In this document: positions 41,885-52,603 of the stretch, piece after piece | How positions within the stretch are numbered: the first letter of the stretch is position 1 | Layout: each line of letters opens with the position of its first letter | Assembly: GCA_014218235.1 (NCBI GenBank) | Contig: CM024755.1 | Span: forward strand, 35,794,713 to 35,858,712 | Length of the DNA stretch: 64,000 nucleotides | Direction of reading: 5' to 3' | Source: Colocasia esculenta | Lineage: Eukaryota > Streptophyta > Magnoliopsida > Alismatales > Araceae | Program-made: the position numbers and the translations under genes | Notes under the pieces: generated by a model | Database searches by the model: none | Seen by the model: the letters and a program-made list of their open reading frames with translations, nothing else | What the model was told of the DNA's origin: nothing

Positions 41885-43090
41885 ATCACCAAATGACAGG
41901 AATGTCCCATAAAGCCAGAAAACGGCCGAGATGTCCGAGAAAGTCGGGAAATGATAGGGATGTCTCATAAAGCTAGAAAACGGTCGGGATGTCTCGAAAA
42001 GTCAGAGACGTCCCAGGAAGCCAGAAAATGGCAGGAATGTCCCGAAAAGCCAGAAAATGGCAGAGACGTCCCAGGAAGCCAGAAAATGGCAGGAATGTCC
42101 GGGAAAGCCAAGAAATGGCAGAGACGTCCCAGGAAGCCGAAAAATGGCAGGAATGTCCCGAAAAGCCAGAAAATGGCAGAGATGTCCCAGAAAGCCAGAA
42201 AATAGCAGGGATGTCCCGGAAAGCCAGAAAATGGCAGAAACGTCCCGAGAAGCCAGAAAATGGCAGGAATGTCCTGGAAAGCCAGAAAATGGCAGAGACG
42301 TCCCAGGAAGCCAGAAAATGGCAGGAATGTCCGGGAAAGCCAGGAAATGACAGAGATGTCCCAGAAAGTCAGAAAATAGCAGGGATGTCCCGGAAAGCCA
42401 GAAAATGGCAAGAATGACCCGAAAGGCCAGAAAATGGCAGAGACGTCCCAGGAAGCTAGAAAATGGCAGGAATGTCCGGGAAAGCCAGGAAATGGCAGAG
42501 ATGTCCCGGAAAGCCAGGAAATGGCAGAAATGTCCCGAGAAGCTAGAAAATGGCAGAAACGTCCCAGAAAGCCAGAAAATGGCAGGAATATCTGGGAAAG
42601 CCAGGAAATGGCAGAGATGTCCCGAAAAGCCAGAAAATAACAGTGATGTCTCGGAAAGCCAGAAAATGGCAGAAACATCTTGGTAAGCCAAAAAATGGCA
42701 GGAATGTCCAGGAAAGCCAGGAAATGACAGAGATGTCCCGAAAAGCCAGAAAATGACAGAAACGTCTCTGGAAGCCAGAAAATGACAGGAATGTCCCAGA
42801 AAGCCAGAAAATGGCAGAGACGTCCCAAGAAGCCAGAAAATGGCAGGAATGTCCGGGAAAGCCAGGAAATGGCAGAGATGTCCCAGAAAGTCAGAAAGCG
42901 GCCGGGATGTCCGAGAAAGCCAGAAAATGACAGGGATGTCCCATAAAGCCAAAAAACAGCCGAGATATCCGAGAAAGCCAGAAAATGACAGGGATGTCCC
43001 ATAAAGCCAAAAAACGGCCGGGATGTCCGAGAAAGCCAGGAAATGACAGGAATGTCCCATAAAGCCAGAAAACGGCCGGGATGTCCAAGA
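41885..43090. repeat. 29-bp minisatellite, about 41 copies
   Basis: The unit is GCCAGAAAATGGCAGAGACG followed by TCCCAGGAA, repeated with few indels for 1.2 kb. Sequence variants alternate between CAGGAATGTCC and CAGAGACGTCC types. The period is not a multiple of three, yet several frames are open for hundreds of codons on both strands (487 codons on the minus strand, 41965-43428). These are by-products of the repeat. Only about three units exist in the related LTR at 61925-62050. Confidence 0.97.
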
Positions 43091-43304
43091 AAGGCTAAAG
43101 ACTCGCGCAAGAAAACTCCTAGCGCTTCCCTGAGGACAGACTCTCCGCGATCTGAGATTCTAACTCTCCCCCGCTGAAAGCTCCCCCCTGAGTGTCGAGG
43201 TTTCTCTTCGCTCGTCGTGTGCGTCCTCCGGGCCCTTCCGCCGCGTTCGTGTCGTGCGACGTGCTGCTTGAAGGGAAAGCTTAACCGGTCACTCTGCAGG
43301 TCCC

Positions 43305-43312
43305 TATATAAG
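43305..43312 (+). promoter_or_regulatory. Second TATA-like site
   Basis: TATATAAG in TCCCTATATAAGACCC. Readable as a TATA box on either strand. Confidence 0.4.
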
Positions 43313-43371
43313 ACCCGAGACCCGATACTTTGTACATAAGTCCTCCAGTGTTTAAAATAACACGTGTGGAG

Positions 43372-43606
43372 GTGCACTGTCCGACGGAGGTACAAACACC
43401 CCGTCGTCGACATGAATGTACTCGTCATATTGTGTAAACGCTCAACGGAGGCATAAACACCCCGTTGTGAGCGTAAATGAAATGACGTGTTGTGTAAACG
43501 CCCAATGGAGGCACAAACACCCCGTTGCGAGCGTAAATGAAATGATATGTTCTGTAAACGCCCAATGGAGGTACAAAAATCCCATTAAAGGCGTCAATGC
43601 AATGTC
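43372..43606. repeat. 60-bp tandem repeat
   Basis: About four units with CAATGGAGGYACAAACACCCC; the marker TGTAAACGC recurs at about 43433, 43493 and 43553. The inverse complement of the same repeat is at 58460-58760. Confidence 0.9.
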
Positions 43607-43960
43607 ATAAATACACTTGAGCGAATTTGTGGAAATTTACTTGTCGTCTATTTCCTTTAAATTTCGGCATAAGGTCTTTTAATAAACGTATCACATCGAA
43701 GGTGTTCGAGTTTTTACTTGATGTAAATGAAACACCGACTCCGGTTGGTGGGGAACAGTCCAGTACACGACCACTCCAATCACTTGAAAATACGGACGCA
43801 TGCGAAAAGAATGAAATGAAATATCTGAGGGCCCCAGGGTCTACACCCGATGCAGCTCACAAATAAATCTCTTTATCTGTTTCCTGCAAACAGTCTGGCA
43901 CGCTCGAAAATACCAAAACAAAAATGAAATTCAAAGAAAGAAATTCCACGTTCCACAATC

Positions 43961-43977
43961 TGGCACCCCTGCTGGGA
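43961..43977 (+). promoter_or_regulatory. Likely Gypsy primer-binding site
   Basis: TGGCACCCCTGCTGGGA starts three bases after the LTR end at 43957. Tat-type Gypsy elements have similar TGGC...GGGA leaders. The tRNA was not identified. Confidence 0.5.
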
Positions 43978-44570
43978 CTGTTCCTACCTTCCATGCATAC
44001 GTTAAAAGACCTTATGCCGATGTGGGATACAAGATGATTCATTTCCACACCGCAGGTACGAGGAGCGAAAGTCGGCATCAAAAGCCCGTTTCCACCTACA
44101 AGCTCAAGTCAAGCTGATGGCTGCCGTCACTTACAGTCCGCTGGTCGTCGCCTGCCACGCGAAATGTGGCTACCTGACCACGCCGATCGTGTTTGGCGAC
44201 TTTCCTGCCGTGGTGGGATCCCCCTACTTCCTAGGGGTGATCCCCGCCGCCCAAGCTACCTCAAAGGCGGCGTCGAAAGCTACTGAAACTAGGGGCAGCA
44301 AGCCCCGCCCAAGTCAAGGGCGAGTCTTCTCAGTAAATACAATCTCTTGCGTCGCAGTCCCTAAAAAACGGGGACCGCGCCAGGGATGCAGGGGCAGCAA
44401 GCCCCGCGCGATCATCTCCAACTCCGGCAAAACTGTGCTCGTCGGGGACATTCGCGTCAGGCTCGATGGAAGCGAGCCGATCCTGTCACGGGACAGAAGC
44501 GTCCCCACGGTGGCAACCTCCAACAAGTTCGCTACCCTCCAAGGGATGCGCCAAAAAAATCGGGACTCCC
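43978..44570 (+). other. Leader or internal remnant after the primer site
   Basis: A 171-codon plus frame starts at 44117 and runs into the next LTR-like block. Its product is unknown, with a repeated GSKPR motif twice. Probably not a real gene. Confidence 0.4.
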
Positions 44571-45059
44571 TGTGGACACGAGAATTTTTCCCTCATTATT
44601 TTGGAAGGTTCGTTTCATTTATCATGTTCTGACTTTGTATTGCGAGGCGTGCCAGACTGTCTACCAGACAGAAATAAAAGGTTTGCATGAAGCAGAGAAA
44701 GGATTTTAATGTCCGTGGAATGGACGAGTGCGTCGTTTCTTAATCTGAACTTCTTTGATTCCGTGCCTTTAATCATCAGGCGATTAGGGTAGCGTGTGCT
44801 GGACCCCTGTCTCCATCGATCAGAATCGATGTTACATTTACATCGAGTTAAAAGCCTTAGATACTATATTAACATCAGTTTCAACTCGAATACCATTTCA
44901 TAGCGAGGGCTAGGATATATGCATTTTCTAGGAAATTCCAATACAATGTTTTCCTTTTATTCATCATCAGATAGAATAAACTTTGATTTGAAAATGGATT
45001 TGTTCCTTTGAAAATGTATGAGCTTCCTTTTGAGGATCAAAGTTATCTTATGAGTTTAT

Positions 45060-45645
45060 GAGGGTATCTTTTGGGCAAGATCTCCGTTTAAACAGAGTTC
45101 CCCCTTTTTTTAGAAAGCGTATTCATACGAATATATACTCGTGAAGATATGTATGTGTTTTCTTATCGGGATCTTGGTAGAAACCAAGTTTCTCCCCGAA
45201 AATATACGTATATGAGCATAACTTTTTGTGAGTATATGAGTATTTTCCAGGACGAAACTTCTGCTTGGGCGGAGTTTCCTTTTAGGAATTATACACATAT
45301 AAGCACATAGTTATGAACATATGAGTATGTCCTCGGACAGACTCTCCGTTTGAACAGAGTATCCTTAAGAAAACATATACATATGATTATGAGTATGTTC
45401 TTGGGCAGAACCTCCACTTAGGCAGGATTCCCCCCAAGGAACATATACATATAAACATAAAATCATGATTATATGAGTGTTTTCTCGGGCAAAATCTCCG
45501 CTTGAGCAGAGTCTCTTTAAGAAAACATATACATATAAACACAGAATTATAATTATATGGATAGGTTCTTTGGGGAGAATCTCCACTTGGGCAGAGTCTC
45601 CTCAAAGAAACATACACATATACAAGAACAAATGGCATCTAAATG
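45060..45645. repeat. 84-88-bp minisatellite with GGGCAGAGTCTCC core
   Basis: Six to seven imperfect units of the type GGGCAGAATCTCCACTTGGG then CAGAGTCTCC, AAGAAACATATACATAT and an AT-rich tail. Related arrays lie at 59960-60770 (inverse) and 63640-64000. Confidence 0.88.
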
Positions 45646-45651
45646 TGCGTA

Positions 45652-45899
45652 CCCAAAGAGTCTGGCTCAATGGGAGGCATTTAGAGCACGAACATACAAG
45701 GGTATTTTAAATATCGGGTGTCCATAAAGTGATATGCATTATAAACGATATTTAAATCCCATACATCTAAATGCGCATGCCCATAGAGTCATGCTCAATA
45801 GGGAGGCATTTAGAGCACAAACATACAAGGGTATTTAAATATCAGGCGTCCATAGAGTGATTTGCAATATGGACGATATTTAAATCCCGTAGGATCCCC
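45652..45899. repeat. Tandem duplication, 128-bp unit
   Basis: Two copies with GCTCAATRGGGAGGCATTTA, then CATACAAGGGTATTT and CGATATTTAAATCCC. Confidence 0.88.
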
Positions 45900-46310
45900 A
45901 CGGAGTCTTACTTGATGTGGGGATATAAACCATGCTATAAGAACTTTGAGACACCCTCTATGGAAAGGGATGAGGGGGATGCCGATGCCGTATATGAGGC
46001 GATCTCCCGCTTTCTTATATGCTATTGAACGCTCCTCACTCTGCGCCGAGCAAAGAACGGACCAATACCTTCACGCCAAGCCAGAAAGTTGGAAGAGCGA
46101 TTGAAGGGGATTTGGAAGAAGGGAGCTTTTCTATTTCTAATTTTTTTAGAACAAGAGGACTGGTTTTACAAGCTTGGGGACTGATTTTTCCAGGGATTTT
46201 GGGACTGGTTTTACAAGGCTTTGGGGGTTGCCAACCAACAGGGTTTTAGGGAGAATATCCGGGCTTGGAGGCATGCAGGCCGACCCCTTTTATGGAGGGG
46301 GTGCCTCCCC

Positions 46311-46318
46311 TTTTATAG
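46311..46318 (-). promoter_or_regulatory. TATA box left of the hairpin array, facing left
   Basis: The minus strand reads CCCCTATAAAAGGGG, very like the plus-strand TATA at 59583. Confidence 0.5.
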
Positions 46319-46377
46319 GGGATGGCCCTCCTCCCCTTGCTGCATTGCGCAGGAGAAGGAGAGGGGGAGAACCCCCC

Positions 46378-46640
46378 ACCGGTTGGAGGGGAAAACCCCT
46401 CCAACCGGTTTTGTGTAAAACCGGTTAGAGGGGGGGGGGACCCCCCAACTGTTTTTACATTAAAACGGTTGGGGGGGAAATCTCCCCCAACCGGTTTGTG
46501 TAAAACTGGTTGGAGGGGGAGGAACCCCCCAACCGGTTTTGTGTAAAACCGGTTGGGGGGATCCCCTCCAACCAGTTTATATGAAACCAGTTGCAGGGGG
46601 GAAGACCCCTCCAACTGTTTTATGTGAAAACGGTTAGAGG
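46378..46640. repeat. Hairpin array with AACCGGTT core
   Basis: About a dozen back-to-back inverted repeats. Long stems of the type CCGGTTGGAGGGG / CCCCTCCAACCGG alternate with short stems AACCGGTTTT / AAAACCGGTT around a GTGT loop. Units differ (CCGGTT, CTGGTT, CAGTTG), mostly with matching change on the other arm. Confidence 0.9.
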
Positions 46641-46698
46641 GAGTCCCCTCCCCTCCCCTTAAACCACAGGATGGTTACAAGGGGAGGGGAGAAATGTC

Positions 46699-46706
46699 TA
46701 TAAATA
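46699..46706 (+). promoter_or_regulatory. TATA box right of the hairpin array, facing right
   Basis: TATAAATA followed by a CCCCATTTCA block that is also found just after the TATA at 59583. Confidence 0.55.
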
Positions 46707-47009
46707 GACATTACAAGCCCCATTTCAGGGGTACCCAAGTTGCTGAAATTCTGCTTCTTTGCTCGGCATTTGCTTGGCGGAGATTTGAACTTGCATCCGT
46801 GGAGCTTCTGTTGCGGGCTTGTTCTTGTGCTTGTACTTGTACTTGTACTCCGTCTTTATAGACCTCGTGTTGCCAGGTTTCTTCCGTGTTGTGATTTCTG
46901 CGGAATATCACTCCGTCTTGAACTCTGGCCTTCTTGGGGGGCTTAATGCCAATGATATTTATAGGCTCCCTTCCTTGGCTTGGAGAGGGAGTTTGGTTCT
47001 ATCTTTTAC

Positions 47010-47136
47010 CTTGCCTTTAAGGCATAAATTACTTTGTCTTCAAGACACTTTTTACCTTGCCCTTCAAGGTATAAGTTACCTTGCCTTCAAGGCATTTTTA
47101 ACTTACCTTTAAGGCATGAATTACCTTGCCTCCAAG
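47010..47136. repeat. Short hairpin repeats around AAGGCA
   Basis: Five units about 23 bp apart: TGCCTTTAAGGCA (47012), TGTCTTCAAGACA (47035), CCTTCAAGG (47061), TGCCTTCAAGGCA (47082), CCTTTAAGG (47106). The second unit differs on both arms and still pairs. hAT-2 inserted into the next unit. Confidence 0.85.
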
Positions 47137-47149
47137 CATGGTTTTGCAC

Positions 47150-47345
47150 GGCGGAGCGAATCGGCTCGATTCGCCCGAATCGGAGCGAATCGACGCCGGC
47201 CCGTAAGCATGATCCGCCTGGATCCGCCGTCCGCCAGGGAATCGACCGGATCCGCCTCGATCCGGCCCGATTCGCCCGACCCGATCCGCTCCGCTTCGCC
47301 CCGCCCCGTAAGAAACCCCCGACGCCCTGCGAATCGAGACTGTGC
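47150..47345. promoter_or_regulatory. Left subterminal repeats of hAT-2
   Basis: CG-rich region with at least eight GAATCGG, CGATTCGC or GATCCG units in both directions, likely transposase-binding sites. Confidence 0.75.
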
Positions 47346-47604
47346 AGTCCCGATTCGCAGGAGCCACGCCACAAGAGCCCTTTTCCCCCCTTTTTCCCCC
47401 TTCTCTCTCAAGGAAACGCCAGATCCACACTCTAGGAGACCCAAGGAGGCTTCCTAGGTGGATTGGAAGGTGCTTGGAGGTGTTCTTGGGCTTCTCTCAT
47501 CCCTCTCTTCATCTTTTTCATGTTTTGAAGGTAAGTCTCATTCTATCTTCCATTTTTTTCTGTTTTTTGTTGATGGATGGGATTCATGGGAGGTATATTC
47601 ATGG

Positions 47605-48300
47605 GAGATGATGTTGCAAGTGATTAGTGTTCACTTGCAACCATTTCTCCCTTGAATCTTCCATTTTTTAACATAGATTTACCCATTTTCTCCTATTTTC
47701 GAATTTCTGAAAATATTTTTTTAAAAAATCAAAATAATTGAAACATGATATAGCAAGTGTTTAATGTTTAGTTTCCACCATTTCTCCTTTGAATCTACAT
47801 TTCTTCCACAATTTGGCTATGTTCTTCCATTTTTTATTTTCTGAAATTATTTAAATAAACAGAAATTGCAACGAAATTATATTTTTAAAAAATCAAAATT
47901 TAGAACCATGATGTTGCAAGTGTTTAATGTTCACTTGCAACATTTCTCTCTTGAATCTTGAATTTTTCCACATACATTTGCCCATTTTCTTGTAATTTTG
48001 AATTTCTGAAAATATTTGTTTAAAAAATCAAAATAATTCAAACATGAGGGTGTAAGTGTTTAATGTTCACTTTCCACCATTTCTCTCTTCAATCTTAAAA
48101 TTTTCCACATAGATTTGCCCTTTTTCTTTTAATTTTGAATTTCTGAAAATATTTGTTTAAAAATTCAAAATAATTCAAACATGATGGTGTAAGTGTTTAA
48201 TGTTCACTTTCCACCATTTCTCATTTGAATCTATCTTTCTTACACATACTTTTGGCCATGTTCATCTAATTTTTTATTTCTGAATTTATTTATAAAAAAA
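47605..48300. repeat. About 138-bp tandem repeats in the leader intron of hAT-2
   Basis: Five units with CAAGTGTTTAATGTTCACTT, TTTCTGAAAATATTTGTTTA and AAAATCAAAATAATTC; steps about 137, 160, 137 and 138 bp. Confidence 0.85.
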
Positions 48301-48349
48301 TCAGAATATATTTTTTAGATGAAATTTAATGAATAACTATTTTATGTAG

Positions 48350-51300
48350 ATGGCACCGAAGAAAGCTGCTAGTGAGGACATTGGGTGGCAGCACGGGACT
48401 GCAATAGGCAGTAGGCACAATTACAAGTGCAACTACTGCGGCCATACGGGCCAAGGAGGGGGCGTCTCCCGCCTCAAGAAGCACCTTGCAGGTGGGCGGC
48501 TTGCAGGGTACCAAGATGTCCAAGGTTGTAAATCCGTGCCTGCTGAAGTGAAGCGGCTCATGATTGAACACTTGAAGGGTGTTCGTGCTGAGTCGCAAAG
48601 AAAGAAGGCGGACAAGGGCATGCAGGAGAGGATCATCTCGGGAAGGCAACGAGATGAAGATGACGATGACGAACCTGATGTGCCCCTTATCCCTGAGCAG
48701 ATAGGGAGCTTTGAGGTTGGGAGTGGTAGTGGTGGCAGTGGTAGTAGAGTTGGGGGTGAGACGCAGTCCCGTCGGTACTCCAATGTGGGTGATTACTTCA
48801 CTCATATTCCATCCTCAACCAACGTACCAAACCCAGACAGAGAGCAAGGGCAAAGGAAGAGATCCACGGGTGTAACCTTAGAAGAGGTGGATCCGCATTT
48901 ATATTCTCGGGAGCATGGAAAACAAACCAGAATTGATGATGCATACAACAAGCAAGGGCCTAGATATAAAGTGGGCCGTGCAGTGGCAAAATGGTGGCAT
49001 CATTCGGGCATTTCATTCAATGCAGCTAATAGCCCGTATTACAAAAGTATGATCCAAGAGGTACAACAACAAGGGCTTCATGTGCAACCACCCTCATCAA
49101 GAGACTTGGCAGGGAGATATCTAGATGAAGAAGTGCAGGAGATCAAGTCATATATCCAAGGCTTCAAAAAAAAGTGGGAAAAATATGGTTGCACACTCAT
49201 GTGTGATGGTTGGTCAGGTACGACCAAGAGTAGTCTTATCAACTTCCTTGTGTATTGTGATAGACAGGTGTTCTACCACAAATCTGTTGATGCATCCGAT
49301 AGAGTGCACAATTCTGAATATATTCTAAGTTTGATGCGGGAGGTTGTGGATGAGATAGGAGAGCAATATATTGTACAAGTGGTGACCGATAATGGCTCTG
49401 CATACAAGAAGGCAGGTGAGGAGTTGATGCTTCTTTATCCTCATCTTTACTGGACTCCTTGTGCAGCACACTGTGTAGATTTGATGTTGAAAGAGATTGG
49501 CACATTGCGACCTGTCAGGACGGTGGTGGAGGCTGGGCAGAAAATCACAAGGTACATTTATAATCATCATGTTGTGTTGGCGTGGATGAGAGAGTCCACA
49601 GGTGGAGAGTTGTTGCGGCCGGCTATCACCCGCTTTGCAACTAATTTCATTGCTTTACAAAGTCTCCTAAAGCATAAAGATGGTCTAAAACGCATGTTTA
49701 GGACAGACAGATGGATGCACAGCACTTTTGCAGGGACTTCTGATGGTAAAGAGGTAGAAGGGATCATCTGCAGCGCTAATTTCTGGGACCGAGTCTTCAA
49801 GCTGGTGCAAATCATTGAACCTCTTTATGAGGTTTTGAGGGTGGTTGATGGGGATAGGAGACCAAGCATAGGTTTGGTTTATGCAAAAATTGAAGCTGCA
49901 AAGAAAAAGATCCACGATGTGTCCCCTCGTTATGCACACTTGGTCTTAGACGTTGTTGAGGATCGGTGGGACCGACAAATGAGTCGGGATCTACATATGG
50001 CGGGTGAGAAAATTTTAGTTCAACTTGGTACTATATTTTTTTTTAGTACAATCACACTAATTGATTTTATACCATAATTACAGCTTACTATCTCCATCCT
50101 GCTTACCATTATGCGTTCGAGCTATCGTACGAGGATCACTTGATTGCCGCCTTTACACGGGTTGTTGAAAGACTGTCAAGGAGTCCATTGGATGCAGCAG
50201 ATGCTATTGATCAGGCGAGCATTAATACAAGTACATCATGTTTATGTCAATTAATCAATTGCAGCTTTTTCTAATGGACTTCATTGCGGCAGATGAAGAG
50301 CTTTAGAGAAGGGGTGGGGAGTTTTGCAGAGCCATCCGCTATTGCTGGTCGGGACCGCATTGATGGCGGTACTGTGCTTTACCTTTTATAATTACATATT
50401 AGTAAACTCAACGATTGACTAATGAGTGCAACAATATTTTTTTTACAGCTGATTGGTGGTTCAACTTTGGGCATTCGACACCCATATTGAGAAAAATTGC
50501 AGTAAAGATCTTGTCCCAGACCTCCTCCTCAAGTGGGTGTGAGAGAAACTGGAGCACCTTCGCATTGATACACACCAAAGTCCGGAACAGGTTGTCACAT
50601 AGGCGGTTGGACAATTTGGTGTATGTGCATTATAACATGAGGTTGAGGGTGAAGCATTTAACAGAGGATCCAAAGAGGGGGGAGGTGGAGGATGATCCGG
50701 TTGACATTGGGTTTCTACGAGATGATGAAGACCCAATGGTTGCATGGGTTGCACGAGCGACCACAGAGCGGGGAGAGTTCGAGTTAGATGAGGAGGCAGA
50801 TGATCCGGAAGATCCACCACGGCCAAACACATTTTTAGCTAAGGCTATCGAAGCTGCAGAAGCGGAGGAGGGGGGTGATGGAGATGTGGGAGGGGGCGGC
50901 CAACCACATTCTAGTCAATTTCGGGCCGAAGAAGAAGATGAGGTAGATCTTCTTGGCGAATTATCAATTGGGGCAAGAGGTGAGACAGTAGTTCTAATTT
51001 GTTAAACATGTTCATTCTTTGTTTTGTCATTGTCTGTTGTATAATTTGTGATGTTGTGGACTATTGCAGGTGGTGCAATTGTTGATGATGATGCAGAGTT
51101 TGAAAGATTGATGAATTTAGGCCCGTCAGCCCACTCAGAGTTTATGAGAGAAGCACAAGCAATTGTTTCCGCAGAACCAAGAAGGAAGGGATCACATAAG
51201 GAACCTGCTGCTCTCTCCCAAGCTGCAAAAGGAAAGGCGGTGGCGACATCCCAACCAAAGAAAGGAAAGGGGAAGGACATAGGTCCAGGAGGTGGCCCAG

Positions 51301-52199
51301 CCAAAGGCATTGTCATTACAGAGCCAACCGCCCCAGCACAAAAGAAAAAGAGTTGGTTACCCTGGGGATCCAAGAAAGGGAAAAAATTGGCTGCCCCTTC
51401 TGTAGATCCACTTGACATTGCAGATTTAGAAACATTGGATCCAAATGCAGAGGAAACACCTCCAGAGGATTCGCCACGATTACCCAGCAGCCGCTCCCAT
51501 GACTCCATGACAACTGGTTCACCGGGTGGGTCTGTAGGGGGAGGTGATGGAGATGGGGGAGGGGGCGATGGTAATGTTGGAGAAGGGGGAGGGGGCGGGG
51601 GTAATGATGGAGATGGGGGAGCATTCACAGCGGAGGAGCATCATGGCGGCCCAGTGAAGTACAATAGAAGGCGAAGGGTTAGGGGAGGCGGTCGTGCAGA
51701 AGGTGCAGCAGTGGATAGTGATAGCTATAACACTATGATGTCTGATTTTGAAAGAATGAGTACAAATGAGTCTGTGGGATCCTATGGATATGGGGGACAT
51801 AGTTATCAGCCAGAGTCCGACACAGGCTACTCTAGTGGCTATAGTGGCTATAGTGGGTACGCCACCACAGGCTACCCAGCACCATATTTTCATCCTCCTC
51901 CGTTTGTTCATGTTCATGTTCCTATTCCTGTTCCTATTCAGCAGATTGATGCTTCTGCAGAGGATGTGCAAATGGCGAGTTTGAGGATAGTCCGTCCTGG
52001 ATGCGAGGTGTGGGACCACTTTGTGAGGGAGTTTCGGAGCAGATACAACACCATGATGACTTGGGATGAGTTCCGTTCATTTGTGTCTCGAACCAAAAGT
52101 TATCATCTTATTGGGGAGCTGCCCTCAGAGTCGGATGAGTCTGTCCAACCCCAGTGGGGTACATATGATCCATATCAGCAGGGATATTGGGGATACTAG
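48350..52199 (+). CDS. hAT transposase, five coding exons, about 1,173 residues
   Basis: Exons 48350-50003, 50084-50214, 50293-50368, 50449-50979 and 51070-52199 join without a break. All introns are GT-AG except the second, which begins GC (50215). A donor GAAG/GTAAGT at 47530 and an acceptor just before the ATG suggest an intron in the leader (47531-48349). Domains: a BED zinc finger (CNYCGH to RLKKHLA, residues 27-46), a DUF659 core (CDGWSGTTKSSLINFL near 283, VVTDNGSAYKKAG near 345, TPCAAHCVDLML near 365), and a dimerisation domain in exon 4 (CERNWSTFALIHTKVRNRL). Exon 5 adds about 376 residues that are rich in Gly, Tyr and Pro with a basic patch (RRRRVRGGGR). This makes the protein longer than the 600-800 residues usual for plant hAT transposases. 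It would excise and reinsert the element in the nucleus. Confidence 0.92.
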
Positions 52200-52512
52200 A
52201 CTCATTGTACTTTGTATTTGGATTTGAATTTCAGGTTTGTACTTTTTAGTTGATATGAGTCTCATTGTATTTTTCAATTGGAATTGAGTTTCATGTTTCA
52301 CATTTCATGTTTATACTTTGAAGTTTGTTCTCAATTTCCAATACAATTGAATGAAAATGGATGTTTGTGTAGTATTACATGCATAAATATCATCAGTTAT
52401 ACATGATGTTCTTCACAAGAGGTTGTAAACATAGAAACAGCCAAAAAATATCAAAACCATGCGAATCTGGCCAAACTGGGGCTTCAACCATGACTGCCCA
52501 ACAGTTTCCAGG

Positions 52513-52600
52513 CGAATCGGATCGATTCGCCCCGATTCGGGCCGAATCGGAGCGCATCAGGGCGAGCCCGATTCGCCCCGAATCGGCGCACCAGCAAACC
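52513..52600. promoter_or_regulatory. Right subterminal repeats of hAT-2
   Basis: CGAATCGG, CGATTCGCC and GGCCGAATCGG units within 90 bases of the right end. Confidence 0.75.
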
Positions 52601-52603
52601 ATG

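Larger units (their letters stand above)
40930..43957 (+). repeat. Large Gypsy-type LTR with expanded minisatellite
   Basis: It begins TGTTGACACC at 40930 and ends CGTTCCACA at 43957, directly followed by a primer-site-like TCTGGCACCCCTGCTGGGAC. Inside are GC-rich repeats, a TATA box (41288), direct repeats of about 29-30 bp (41640-41760), the 29-bp minisatellite (41885-43090), a second TATA-like site (43305) and a 60-bp repeat. Parts recur in inverse orientation at 61696-62827 (TATA and start of the minisatellite) and 58027-58760 (60-bp repeat and LTR end). Length about 3 kb. The borders are my best reading, not proven by a paired LTR. Confidence 0.55.
44571..46730. repeat. LTR-like block of the TGTTGACACGGG family
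   Basis: It begins TGTGGACACGAG, a variant of TGTTGACACGGG seen at 62828 and, inverted, at 61695. The following order is GCGTGCCAGACTGTC (44650), a CATCGAGTTAAAAG block (about 44845), an 84-88-bp minisatellite, a 128-bp duplication, a hairpin array and TATA boxes. The same order of blocks occurs at 62828-64000 and, inverted, at 61695 down to about 59850. Transcription direction is uncertain because TATA boxes face both ways. Confidence 0.6.
47137..52603 (+). mobile_element. hAT DNA transposon, structurally intact (hAT-2)
   Basis: 5,467 bp with a perfect 8-bp target duplication, CCTCCAAG, at 47129-47136 and 52604-52611. Ends are inverted (CATGGTTTTGCACG left; CATGGTTTGCTGG from the right end). 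Subterminal regions at both ends are packed with CGAATCGG/CCGATTCG motifs. The transposase gene has no stop or frameshift. It sits inside the leader of the Tat-like Gypsy element and is therefore younger than it. Confidence 0.95.

Noticed and set aside
41965..43428. 487-codon minus-strand frame, a long Phe/Leu/Ser-rich repeat protein
   Set aside because: It is produced by the 29-bp minisatellite. Other frames on both strands are equally open, and codon content just follows the repeat.
44117..44632. 171-codon plus-strand gene
   Set aside because: It crosses into the LTR-like block at 44571, has no family resemblance and no codon signal I can trust.
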